Notes under the pieces: model-generated
What the model was told of the DNA's origin: nothing
The model's database searches: none
Seen by the model: only the letters and a program-made list of their open reading frames with translations
Shown: piece after piece, positions 1-9,435 of the stretch
Position numbering within the stretch: position 1 is the stretch's first letter
How the letters are laid out: each line of letters opens with the position of its first letter
Translations under genes and position numbers: made by a program
Source: Obelidium mucronatum
Lineage: Eukaryota; Chytridiomycota; Chytridiomycetes; Chytridiales; Chytriomycetaceae
Direction of reading: 5' to 3'
Length of the DNA stretch: 11,853 nucleotides
NCBI GenBank assembly: GCA_025765595.1
Contig: JAIVFH010000636.1
Coordinates: 1-11,853, forward strand

Positions 1-2479
1 CCAGCAATTTCAAGATTTTCAAGCTCATAGACGGTATCCACAATTTCGTCGTTTGACATTCCTTCAATTTCTTTTACACTGAAAGGGATTTGCCCCCGTT
101 CTGAAAGCTCAATCAGACCAATTTTTATATCTTGCACGGGTGTTGCATTCTGCTTGAGGGATTGTTGTTTTCCGCCGAATAATCAATTGCTGCCTGACGG
201 AATTTGTTGATGAATCCGGCGACTCCATGACTGCCAATGGTGGGTTCGTTACTAAATTCTTAAAAGAAGCTAAAAATAATACATACGTGCGGCTTTCTAG
301 TCGTTGTTTTGCCACTAAATTGGCTTGGTAGAGCTTCGTATACTCTTGGGAAACTTGAGAAAAGTTTTGTTGAGGGCGAGCTAAGGGGGTCTGTGTGAGC
401 GCGGAGGTAAATCGAAAACAGCGGTCGCACTTACAATCCATATCTCGAATGGAATATTTTGCAGCTTGGTTGACTGTCACATTGCCCACACCTGCCAGCG
501 CTGTTACATTATGCAAAACTTCCTTTGCTGAGTTGGCGACAACAATAACTTTGTTACTTGCAGCACCTTGATTACTAATGAATTGCTTCACTTTTTGAGT
601 TTCGACCTTATAGATATTTTTCAGTATTTATTACATGATGAAATAGATGGGGGGAAAAAGCGCGATTTTCACCTTATTGCGCCCAGCCAATAACCCATCA
701 CACAGAACTACGGCATTATCGGCAGATGGAACTCCATTTGCCACCATATCTGCTGCAGATACAATAGAAATATCTTTTTCAGCTACTCCTTGATTAACCA
801 TTCCTTGCCGAATTTGGTTCGCATTATCTAGTTGATTAGCATCCCTGTTTGATATTTGTGGGTGAATAGGGAACGATTCCCAAGAATCTGTCAATTAATT
901 CGTTGTTCCTTTCTATAAGTTGATCTCTAGTCAAGAGAAAACCTGGTTTTTTAGTTGTTTTAAATATTCAATGTTGTGCCGGTATTACGGTATGGTTGGA
1001 GACATAAATAACATACTGGTCTCAGAAACCATGGACTCTCCGTTGTTGATTTGATTCAAAGCCATCTCTCCTTGCTCCAACAAATAATTTGTCGATTTCG
1101 TATAGGGACTTTCCGGCCGGTTATCAAAACCAAGTTTTGTCGAATCAGAATTGGAGACAAAAATCGGTTTCCCCAACGTGATGGCGGCGAAATGTTCGGC
1201 TCCACAGTTTTTGGATCTCCCATACTTTTCAGAATGGAAGGCAAAGACGATTTTGCTGTTTTGGACGGACTGGGCCATTGTTTCGGGGATGCTCTCGTGC
1301 ATGTTTCGGAAATCCAAAAAGACTCTTTTTCCTTCTTTTTGAGCGGCAAGAGCAAATTCACGGGCTTCTGCTGCGTGTTCCCAACTGATTGTTGTTTGTT
1401 TATGTTTTGTTTGTTTAGTATGGAGATACACTTAACACAAAAAAGGCCTTACTCATAACTGACAAAATAGTCATATTCTTGATGCTGTGCGACAGCTTGG
1501 GGATCTATTCAGGGATGGTTTTTTTAAAAAAAAAATCGCTATTGACATCTTTACGAACTCAAATCTTCAGCGAGCATTTGCCGCATTTCTCCACACGCCT
1601 GTTCTGCATTGTCTTTAATGGCTTTAGCATCTGCATCAAGTGGAACTTGGATAAACAGTCGATCAAAGTTTTGGTCCAGGTCTGCTACGGCTTGGGCATT
1701 GGCTCCTTGGATATCGACCCCTCCCCACGAGTTGGCAGTTCCGACATGCACAGCAGTGAAGCGGTCAGTGTGTTGAGCATGAATACCAATGAACTCTTGA
1801 TTTCTCTGGAGAAAGTCGTATTAGTAAAGTAGAAGGAATATCACACGGCTGAATGATTCCGAAAGGAGAAAATGTTACGTCGTCTACGGCGAATAGACAG
1901 CAAAAGAATATACCGCCTTCGGCAGTGTGGCAGACGGAAATTAAAGTACCAAAGCTTCATTGGACTCTATAAACATAGTGGGACAATCTTTAACTGCATT
2001 ATACGTGGCTAGATCTGCGCCAGTCAATTCTACAAAACGAAATGTAATTGGTATTACAAAATAGGATGGGGTTCGAAGACACTGACGGGCAGGATCCAAC
2101 TTTTTAGCCATTGCGTCCTTCACATTTTGGCTGAGGGATGTTGAGTTGTATACAATGACGCCCATTTCTTCCAAGAGTTTTGTAGTGCTGTCTGCGAATT
2201 GCTCATCCATCGAGTTCTCTCCTGGTTTATACCTGAGTATCAAAGTAAATAATGGAGTAGGGGCCAATGGCGACAGGGAGTAGGCGAAACACACCCGCCA
2301 ACAATCAGAACAGGGACCTTCTTTGTTTTAGTTTCTGCAGAAACAATATCTGCTAGTGTCTCTTGGTACGGAACCGACATGTCTGTCTGCACCTGCCGCA
2401 GAACTGCATTTGATCTCTTCTTGTACGCGGCTTCTTTTGCGGCCTTTTCCTTCGCGGCGGCCTTTTTCCCAGAGAACAT
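1..2479 (-). CDS. TIR-domain multidomain protein, 3' end outside the window
   Basis: Nine exons are readable: 2295-2479, 2087-2232, 1950-2029, 1559-1805, 1453-1504, 1017-1384, 673-887, 199-606, and <1 to about 149 or 152. All junctions are GT-AG and keep one frame of over 610 residues. The start at 2479 is the first ATG of a Lys/Ala-rich N-terminus. Residues about 230-315 form a TIR domain: YDYFVSYD (strand A and AA region), then RVFLD, a conserved Ser before the IVFAF strand, and RSKNCGAE, which matches the S-x-x-C-x-x-E motif carrying the catalytic Glu of NAD-cleaving TIRs (about E300 here), followed by LGKPIFVS. TIR domains act as NADases or as signalling/assembly modules; NADase activity here is an inference. 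Residues about 50-135 (VPVLIVGG, then an EEMGVIVYNS strand) and about 380-470 (ISIVSAAD, NAVVLCDG, NKVIVVAN) look like further alpha/beta segments that I cannot name. No signal peptide or membrane segment is visible, so it is probably cytosolic. The exon 4/5 junction (donor GTTCGT at 1558) and the last intron (198 to about 150) are the least certain. Confidence 0.75.
1882..1926. repeat. GC-rich hairpin-like motif inside intron 3 of the TIR gene
   Basis: Within a 144-nt intron (1806-1949), the longest in this gene, lies GTCTA (1882-1886) with its inverted copy TAGAC (1894-1898). It is followed by the 12-mer AATATACCGCCT (1907-1918) and the overlapping 14-mer CCGCCTTCGGCAGT (1913-1926). Both words recur at 10719-10795 in the glycosyltransferase locus. 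GCC-TTC-GGC can fold into a tiny hairpin. The surrounding intron is AT-rich. It may be a copy of a short dispersed element; no function is claimed. Confidence 0.45.
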
Positions 2480-2625
2480 GGTGATATTGGGCTGATTTCG
2501 GGCTGTTTTTTTTGGCTCTGGTTGTGTTTTAATCAAAAGAAGAGGCCACTTTGGGTGACACAAGAAGCGGTAGCAAGCACACAATTGCAAAATTGAAAAA
2601 TTGATCGAAAACCAAATTAATCAAA
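2480..2625. promoter_or_regulatory. Divergent intergenic region between the TIR and DUF885 genes
   Basis: This 146-bp gap separates the two start codons of head-to-head genes, so it must hold both 5' UTRs and core promoters. It contains a run of eight T (2507-2514) and AT-rich stretches near 2586-2622, but no TATA box that I would defend. The plus-strand start lies in AATCAAAATG, with A at -3. Confidence 0.55.
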
Positions 2626-4720
2626 ATGCCGCCGCTGCCACCCCTCGCGCCCGATGCACAGCGCGCCCTGCGCCAGGTGATGCTGACGTACGCCAGGGAC
2701 AAGCGGCGCATCCTCGGGCTGCCGTTTCTCCTCGCTGACAAGGGGCGGCTCTGCGGTATCGACCACGTGTTCGATGTTAGGGCAGGGCAAGACAAGGAAC
2801 ACACCGATGCCCTGGACGAAGTGTGCGAAACACTGGCGGAACTCGCCTCCGAGCCGCTTCCTCCAATCGGCGCCATTCGCCGCAAGGCGCTGCAAGAGGC
2901 GGTTGTCCTGGACCAATTGGTATCAAATGTTGATTGGGCACAAGCCCTCATATCACGGTAAGACACGTCTAAGTGTCTTGAAAGTCTACACCAAGCTAAC
3001 AACGATATGATGATATCTATTGGTAAGGGACTTTAACCCTCTGGTGACCCTGGAAGCTTCCTTCGAATGGACGGAACTTGATGAATTGAGCGATGTCCCA
3101 CGCCACCTAAAACGTCTAGACGCCATCCCGCTTCAAATCGACTTGATTATTGAGAATTTGATCGCTGCAATTGGAAATGGCCTGACGTTGGATAAGGTGT
3201 CTGCGGAACGTCTCCTTAAACTTTGTGCCAACTTGGCCGCTCAAGATCCATCTACGTCGCTACTCGGCATCACCAAGTATGCCCAACCATTTCCTACCAG
3301 CATGGTCGATCTTTCTGAGATTCGGGCATCTGTTCAGGAAGCCGTCCAGCGTGCTTTGGATGCGCTTGGCAAGTTGTCAGAATTTCTATCGACGACGTAT
3401 CTTCCAAAGGCAAGAGATACTCCTGGTATTTATGGACTACCTGGCTACGAAGAGGTTTTTTCTGCAGTTTTTGCAAAGTACCATTATCCAGCGTTATTAA
3501 CAAGGATCCCTTTATTGAAGGCCTATGAAAACTACATTCACGAATACACCTTCACCAAGTCGACGGCCTTACAGATCCACGACCTTGGACTTTCAGAAAT
3601 TTCAAGAATCGAGCGAGAAATGAGTCTGATTATTGAGTCTTTGGGTGAGACTGGAACCGTTCAGGATTTCGCCGGTCGTTTGAGAGACAGGCAACAGTTT
3701 CCACAGTTGTTTGAAGCCAGTTCTGGAGAAGCTTTTTTGAAATTCACCAAGCTTTGTGCCTCTGCTTTCGAAGCCACCAGGACTGAATTCACCTTTCTTG
3801 GTATTGGGTAAGAAAGGATTTTACCCATCTTGTCTGTTCTTTTTTGATGGATACTGAAAGCTATCTATTAAGTCACGGGCCTGTAAAAATGCTTCCCGTG
3901 ATTGCCGTTGCTTCAGAATTCGAAGACACTGCACCACTTGCTTTTGTCAAATATGCTCCCAGCAGATTTCCATCTCATCACGCATTTGAAATCAATGCCA
4001 AGAAACTTACACAAGGACCAAGCCATCAATGGGAAGCAATTATTTTGAACCTGTTTTATCCGGGCGAATAGTGAGTACAATTTTCAAATGGGGAGAGGGT
4101 CTCAACACTTATAGTCCAAAACTACTCACAACTGCCTTTTTTTTTGTCTTAAAACATTCAGCCATCAATATCAAAATGCCTTCACCTGGAGTGAATTTGA
4201 TCTTTTCGGAGAAGTAGAGTACAAAACCAAGCGTTGCCAAGGATGGGCGCACTACGCTGAAACCTGCGGTAAAGAACTCGGCTTCTACACCGACCCTCTG
4301 CAACTCTTTGGACACTTGGAACGCCAACTCCTCAACGCCGTGCTCATGGTCGTCGACACAGGCATTCACACCATGGGCTGGACAATCGAAAAGTCAGTCA
4401 ACTTTATCCAAACCTTTTCAGCATACACTGCGAACGAGGCGGAGGCAAGAGAACTCGTGTTACAATGCTGTGAGTCACCTGGAAAGGCGTTGGCGCCTAA
4501 AATGGGAGAATTAAGGATTCGGAACTTGCGGAATGAGATTGAGAAGGAGTTTGATTTTGGGTTGAACTGTTTGGTCAAGATGGGATTCAACCAGACTGTT
4601 TCCGAGACTGAATTCTTTCGCCGTTCTTTTAATGGTAAGGGGGATGAAGCCAGCGTGGATATCATGGAATATGCGATCGACTTTAGAGTTCGGCAATGGA
4701 GAGACAAGAGGGATAATTGA
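2626..4720 (+). CDS. DUF885 family protein lacking the metal-binding residues
   Basis: Four exons (2626-2957, 3028-3807, 3861-4070, 4162-4720) joined by GTAAGA, GTAAGA and GTGAGT donors give 626 residues. The family signature runs through the C-terminal two-thirds: GIYGLPG, then TALQIHDLGLSEISRIEREM (about 290-310), FEIN (about 413-416), DTGIH followed by GW (about 506-514), and PGKALAPKMG (about 547-556). DUF885 proteins are predicted zinc peptidases that use an HE-x-x-PGHH motif and the Glu of an EGWA-x-Y-x-E motif. Here the aligned positions read NLFYPGEY (434-441) and QGWAHYAE (467-474). Both His/Glu of the first pair, both later His and the second Glu are therefore replaced, while the fold motifs around them are kept. 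Catalysis is unlikely; a scaffold or regulatory role is possible. No signal peptide. Exon 1 is much richer in GC than the later exons. Family assignment is firm; loss of activity is inferred from the motif alignment. Confidence 0.85.
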
Positions 4721-4786
4721 TTGTAAGAAATGGTATTTTTAAATTTCTTTTTCCCTTTTACGCACTTTCAGAAGCCTGCTGTTGCA

Positions 4787-4792
4787 AATAAA
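4787..4792 (+). terminator. Candidate polyadenylation signal of the DUF885 gene
   Basis: AATAAA lies 67 nt after the stop codon, in the 185-bp gap 4721-4905 between two convergent genes. The gap is AT-rich and otherwise holds only the 3' UTRs. On the minus strand there is only an AATAAG variant (near 4810) for the converging DOMON gene. Confidence 0.5.
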
Positions 4793-4905
4793 AACTTTGT
4801 TTCTCAATCTTATTTTTTGGCAAGTAAATTAATTAAAATTTTACAAAAAACTATCTGTTTTATCTACTAATATAATTATGGTTGTTCTTCTCCTTCGTGG
4901 GGTAC

Positions 4906-5783
4906 TTAAATTGTGAAAAGCATAACGAAACCAGTTACAAGGGCTACAGTTTGGAACCCATAGATTCCAAACCTGGGAGCAGCGGCACTTGTTTGTGCAA
5001 GATGCTTTAACCCATTGCCTGATTGATCGCCAAATAGTGTGACATTGTAAGAGATTCCACGGTTGACGCATTTCAAAGGTACACCTTCACTTGATAACGG
5101 CCCGGTTGCATATAGATAGCTAATTATTTTTTAAAATAATTATACAGTCAGAAAATTAAAGGAATGGTTGATTCCTCACGTTGCGTTTCGTGTAGTTAAA
5201 GCCACAGATACCATTGGTGGGTCTGCAAAAGGATTAGTCATCACCGGATGGGTGAAAAGATCCTAACCCGTATTCAGTGGAATTTGGTTAGATGATGGAT
5301 TCAGGGGTCGAGTAAACACTGCATGGATTGTTTTTGTGATTTCGTTGTAGTCTGCAGAAAAGTCAACCCGTTAACCAACAAAAAAAGGGCCCACACACCC
5401 ATCTTCCACAAACATGAGGCCGTATAATTTACAACAGTTTCAGGATCCATTAAAGGGTCTACAACTTCCCCAAAAGATCCTCCCAGCATAAATCTTCCTG
5501 ATCCATGAACAAATTTGATTCCGGCTGTCTGTTGGTTCGGCATAGCCAAGTAAAGCTCAGCTCCAAAGTAGGAAGGACTCGCTGGATCAGCGATTCCAAA
5601 TCCGATCCACGATTGTTTGGCAGGAAGGGTTCCTGACATTGTTATGGTTGCAGTTTTCCCATCGGGATTTAGCTTTGCGTCGAAATACAGTCCCAGCTTT
5701 TCAGGATCTTGATACTGAGCGAAAACAGATGGAATAAACGCGAGAAATAGAAGGCCGAGTGCACCCTGAAGAGCGAATCTCAT
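4906..5783 (-). CDS. Secreted DOMON-domain protein, probably GPI-anchored
   Basis: Four exons (5414-5783, 5268-5351, 5180-5222, 4906-5119), with donors GTTTGT, GTTAGG and GTGAGG, give 236 residues. Residues 1-22 are a clear signal peptide (hydrophobic core LLFLAFIPSV, cleavage after VFA). Residues about 28-180 match a DOMON beta-sandwich: SWIGFGIADP, a Phe-Gly-Ala-Glu-Leu strand, HAVFTRPLN, then YLYATGP and an NRG segment. DOMON domains bind heme or sugars, often in redox or extracellular proteins. After a small-residue stretch (TSAAAP, about 209-214) the protein ends in an uninterrupted hydrophobic tail of about 18 residues with no cytosolic extension, which is the pattern of a GPI-attachment signal. 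Sequons NYT and NAT are consistent with secretion. A cell-surface or wall location is inferred. A C-terminal membrane anchor instead of GPI cannot be excluded. Confidence 0.75.
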
Positions 5784-5893
5784 TTTTTTTATATATTTCT
5801 CCTTTGTCGGTGATTTACACTATCATTCTTCTGCTATCATTTATTAGATCACATTTCATGCTTAAGAACTCAAATAGAAAGAGCAGAGAATGA
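5784..5893. promoter_or_regulatory. Divergent intergenic region between the DOMON and coiled-coil genes
   Basis: This short gap separates head-to-head genes and must contain both promoters. It is AT-rich, with a TATATAT stretch at 5790-5796 just upstream of the minus-strand ATG. That is too close to be an ordinary TATA box and is more likely 5' UTR. Confidence 0.45.
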
Positions 5894-5977
5894 ATGGCTT
5901 CGAACCAGCAGTATTGTCAGTTGGTGAACAAAATCATCAAAACAAATCGTGTCACCCTTGACGAAATCCCACCATGA
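5894..5977 (+). other. 27-codon upstream ORF or alternative first exon
   Basis: An ATG at 5894 opens a 27-codon frame (begins MASNQQYC) whose TGA at 5975-5977 overlaps the ATGATG start of the main ORF. It can be read two ways. It may be a uORF that represses translation of the downstream gene. Alternatively it is a true first exon: a GTCAGT donor at 5916 and a CAG acceptor ending at 5986 would remove 71 nt and keep frame with the main ORF. Donors of the same GTCAGT type are used in the TIR and RIB43A genes here, so splicing is plausible. Confidence 0.4.
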
Positions 5978-7344
5978 TGCGATCAGCCTCGAACACATCA
6001 GCCGTACCGTCTTCAACAGGAAGAACGCGAAAACCAGTGAATTACACCGAATTGGGCGCCAGTGGACCTGCTTTACCCCAACAAACACTTTACCCGCCGC
6101 CTGCCAAACAGGACCATAGCACACAACAGACATCAGCAGCTTCCCAACCAGCTCTCGTGTCTTATACTGATAAAACTCCGGTAAAATCAGCTTATTCGGA
6201 GAGTATTTCGCGTTTCGCGCCTCCACCTCGACGCGTTCAGGTTCTTCCGATCCCTGGACCCTCCCAAAGTATACCCCAAGCTGCCCCAGCAGCTTTGAAT
6301 GTGCCATTAAAGGCAATCAGTTCGCCTATTCCGGCAGCTGTTCCTTCAGTAATGTCGAGTTCAAATGGAGTCTCAGAACGACCAAAGCCTCTTGGAGCGA
6401 GAAAAATGACCACAGATGCCGATCTGTCCTGGAAAGGTGCTGTTTGTTGTTTTTGCAAAACCTGCTGCGCGACGACTATCGTACTGATCATGCGACCATC
6501 ATATCATAGAGCTGTATGAAGATTTGTACGAAAAATCATGCACACTCGAACACGATCAAACCTTACGAATCCAGGAACTCAAAAGAACAGTCAGTGAATT
6601 GGAATTCCAGGTTGTCAACTTGCAGAAACAGCTTATTGAGAGCAGCAACAACAGTAGAAAAGAAGCTGTACCTCGTTCAGAAAGTAATGATAGCTTGAAG
6701 GAAAACCGGGATAATGATTTATCAAGGGATTTGGATGCAAGTGTTGCTGAAGTCCAAGTGAGTTGGAAAATAATTCACAATCATCTTTTTATTCCCACAC
6801 TGATGAATTCCATCTGCAGGAGCTTTCGTGCAAGATCAAAAAAGCCCTCAATATTACAGTGAAGCCAGCATCTACAACTCAACCAACAACGATCGACTCC
6901 GAACCTAGCGCCTCCTTCAAAACGTCGTCCTCATCCTCTGCCAAAGCTCCTGCTGTAAAAGTGGAACCGTTAAAACACATAAGCACCGCCACACAACCCG
7001 AAAAGACTGCAAGTTGTCAAGTCAACCACCTACTTGAGACTCCAATCCAGTTGGTTCAAGACAAGCCTATCCCAGAAATTGCACTCAACACGAAACAGGA
7101 TCACAAAATTCTGGCTGAAAGCATCTCTCAATGTCAACAACAACGACAACTACCGTTATCAGACCGCAAACCAGCAACCGCCACCACCCCGTCAGCAAAA
7201 CAACAAAGCAACACCGCCAAACCCATTGATTTAGGAATTAAATCCATTGATGAGCAGAACGACAAAGTCGTCCCTGAAAACGGCAAGAAAGAGGGAAGCT
7301 TTGAATCCGACCTTTTAAACATCATGAATAGTTTTGGGTTTTAA
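5974..7344 (+). CDS. Low-complexity protein with a central coiled coil, function unknown
   Basis: Exons 5974-6436, 6510-6757 and 6820-7344 (donors GTGCTG and GTGAGT) give 411 residues from the first of two adjacent ATGs. The N-terminal third is Ser/Pro/Ala-rich and contains RKPVNYTELG near residues 19-28. After the first junction, residues about 150-205 form a strong coiled coil (ELYEDLYEKS, then repeating leucines in IQELKRTVSELEFQVVNLQK). The C-terminal 170 residues are rich in Ser, Thr, Gln, Lys and Pro, and end in an acidic/hydrophobic peptide, FESDLLNIMNSFGF. There is no signal peptide, membrane segment or enzyme motif. The RKPVNYT word resembles the RKPIDYT motif of Abl-interactor proteins, but the domain order does not fit, so I do not assign it. 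A cytoskeletal or scaffold role is possible only by architecture. The true start may lie at 5894 through an extra intron. Confidence 0.65.
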
Positions 7345-7371
7345 AATTCGCAAGGAGTTAGTTAAAACAGC

Positions 7372-7377
7372 AATAAA
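7372..7377 (+). terminator. Candidate polyadenylation signal of the coiled-coil gene
   Basis: AATAAA lies 28 nt after the stop codon, in the 189-bp convergent gap 7345-7533. The rest of the gap is AT-rich and includes an A run near 7490-7498. No other feature is visible there. Confidence 0.5.
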
Positions 7378-7533
7378 GTTTAAAGCATAACTGTCATCAA
7401 AATTAAAGAGTCGGGATTTAAAGTCGTGAAGTGTATTAGTTTCTTTACTTTCAAATTTGAAAATGACCAAAAAACGATGCAAAAAGGAAAAAAAAAAACA
7501 CGCTGGGAATAAATAATTTTTAGCAGGGGTTAT

Positions 7534-9223
7534 TCAACGCGATGTGGTGTTGAATTGCCCATGGTATGCATCCGTAGGTGGATTTGTGTACAGAACTTTG
7601 TCAATGTAAGTTTGTCTAAAAGCATATGACAGTCAGCCAAAAATTTTCCTTTCTTCGGTTTCGACTGTACCTGTCGCGATCTTCCACTGCCTTTCTTTCA
7701 TTATCTTTACGCATTTGGAATGCCACTTCTCGCGCCTGACGATTCTTTTCTCTTTCAAGAAGAATCAAGGCGCGGTTCTTGCTTGCCTCTTGAAGCGCGT
7801 AACGAGCTTCTTCGTTTCTAGCGGCTTCGCGTTTTCGCTGAAGAAAATGCCAAAAAAAAAAATCAATTTGATACAAAGAATCAAGTGTTTAATACCTCAT
7901 TTTCGTATCGCTGATACGCTTGCACTTGAAGCACCTCCATCTTTTGCTCCTTTGTAATTCCTTTGAACAAGTCCACTCGAACTCTGCAAGGCAAAACGAA
8001 CGACGGACATTGTAAATAGAAAATTATGCAGAGGGGAGGCAAGATCTTTTTTACTCAACTTGTGCCCACCCTTGATATTTGTCACGTTCGGGGTTTCAGT
8101 CAAGAACACGCCATTCACACTGTTTATAATTTCTTGCATGTTCTGTTGCAGAGTGAGTTCTCGGTCTTCGTATTCTCGTTGTTTTTTGAGTGCCGCCTAC
8201 AAATCATGATCAGGATAGGAGAAAGAAGGAAAGAGTCTAAGCACTGACCAAATGCTGGTTGAATTGGTTATCCATTTTGTTTTGCTCCAATTTCGCATCC
8301 TTCATTGCTTGATTCAAGGCTCCAGCTTTCATTGCAATGTTGTGTTGATACTCTTCATATCGTCTGAATTTTAGGTTACATTGTGAAAAAATCCAAAAAG
8401 TTCAATTAAAAAAAATAAAACAGTACCTCTTGGCCTCCGCCTCTGCTTCCTCTCTTCTCCTCTTTTCCCACATTTCCTTCTCAACCCAAACCCTCATCTG
8501 TTCCTTTTGATCCCTCTCCCGCAATTTGGACCCCAAATCCTCACCCTCAAACTTTTGCATCCCACTCACACCACATCGCGGATCATTGTCTCCAATCCGT
8601 GCCGGGAAATCCTTCTTTAAAGCCTGTCGATCGTCCAAATCGAAATCACGCCCTTGCCATGGTTGTTGTTGGGATTCACGGAAATCATTCATATTTTTCA
8701 AGTGTGTTCGGCGGGCGAGGGCCGTTTGGTCGTCCATCAACGTGAGGATTTGGTTCGTGTAAGTGGAATATTGGTCTGTGACCAGAAATTTTTGAAATAG
8801 TCAGAATAGGACTCAATATAATATGCCAGCTTATAAATATTATGTGCTGTGAAGCGAGGAGGGGGATTGTTTGATATGTAACTTACGGTATGCGGCATCT
8901 CGTTGACGATCAAATTCATTGATTTCGTTTTTGATTCGAAGTTGTTCGTCCAAAGCGTTCACGTCAATCTTGAATAATTTTGCAGCAGAGTTATTATTAT
9001 TGTTTCGATAGTATATATATGTATTGGGGGAGGTTGAATAGTGTGATGTGAATTGTGAGATTTCCAAGTTCGGGAAAGGTGGTTTTTTTTTGCGTCAACA
9101 CTATACCCCAAAAATACGCGTCTTTGGATCAAATATTCTCTTTTTTCTTTCTTCATCCAGCTTCTGGCGGCGATTGATGGCTGCTTGTTGTAAACGATCG
9201 ATTGGGATTTCGACCTTGTACAT
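7534..9223 (-). CDS. RIBC2: RIB43A-like ciliary doublet-microtubule protein
   Basis: Eight exons (9107-9223, 8887-8968, 8427-8775, 8249-8363, 8060-8196, 7896-7983, 7671-7837, 7534-7615) splice into 378 residues, matching the usual length of the family (about 380). RIB43A is an inner-lumen, alpha-helical filament of the A-tubule of axonemal doublets, near the ribbon region. Family motifs appear in order: RIFDPKTRIFGID (about 29-41), FDLDDRQALKKDFPAR (about 111-126), NDPRCGVSGMQKFEGEDL (about 130-147), QKEQMRVW, FLTETP followed by GGHKVRVDLFKG (about 264-275), Arg/Glu-rich coiled coils, and the C-terminal YTNPPT and QFNTTSR (end at 378). These motifs cross several splice junctions and so confirm them, including the odd donors GTCAGT (8248) and GTTGAG (8059). 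The gene shows that the organism is flagellated. No break is seen. The symbol is given for the orthologue group; RIBC1 versus RIBC2 is not separable in a protist. Confidence 0.95.
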
Positions 9224-9435
9224 TTTATTCCTTTGGACAAGTTTAAATTGAGAAACAATGCAGCCCAGAAAAAACGAATGTAAATAATTATTGTTTTCTC
9301 TCTCTCTAAAAAAACCGTCCTAAGGAACCAACACAATACGCGATCAAAATGCGGATATGCTTTCATGTATGCACAAAACAGAAAAAAAAAAAAAAAAACG
9401 AAGGAAATGAGCAACAACAATAAAAAAACATTTTC
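9224..9435. promoter_or_regulatory. Gap upstream of RIB43A, downstream of the glycosyltransferase
   Basis: This 212-bp gap lies between two minus-strand genes. It holds the 3' UTR of the glycosyltransferase and the RIB43A promoter. It contains a 17-nt poly(A) run (9382-9398; T on the coding strand) and a short TC repeat (about 9298-9307). Poly(dA:dT) tracts commonly keep promoters free of nucleosomes. No RFX-type site (a known ciliary-gene regulator in animals and fungi) was recognised by eye. Confidence 0.5.

Noticed and set aside
109..240. Alternative C-terminus of the TIR gene reading to a stop at 109
   Set aside because: A phase-0 intron (donor at 198, GTCAGG) connects instead to a well-composed frame that stays open to the window edge. 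The read-through tail is a poorer protein.
1051..1458. Plus-strand ORF of 135 codons opposite the TIR gene
   Set aside because: It lies antisense to the TIR-encoding exon, whose spliced frame carries recognised motifs. The antisense translation has no family resemblance.
5974..6436. Assignment of the coiled-coil gene to Abl-interactor (WAVE complex) because of RKPVNYT
   Set aside because: The motif is short and lies at the N-terminus before the coiled coil, the reverse of the order in Abl-interactors, and there is no SH3 domain. The similarity may be chance.
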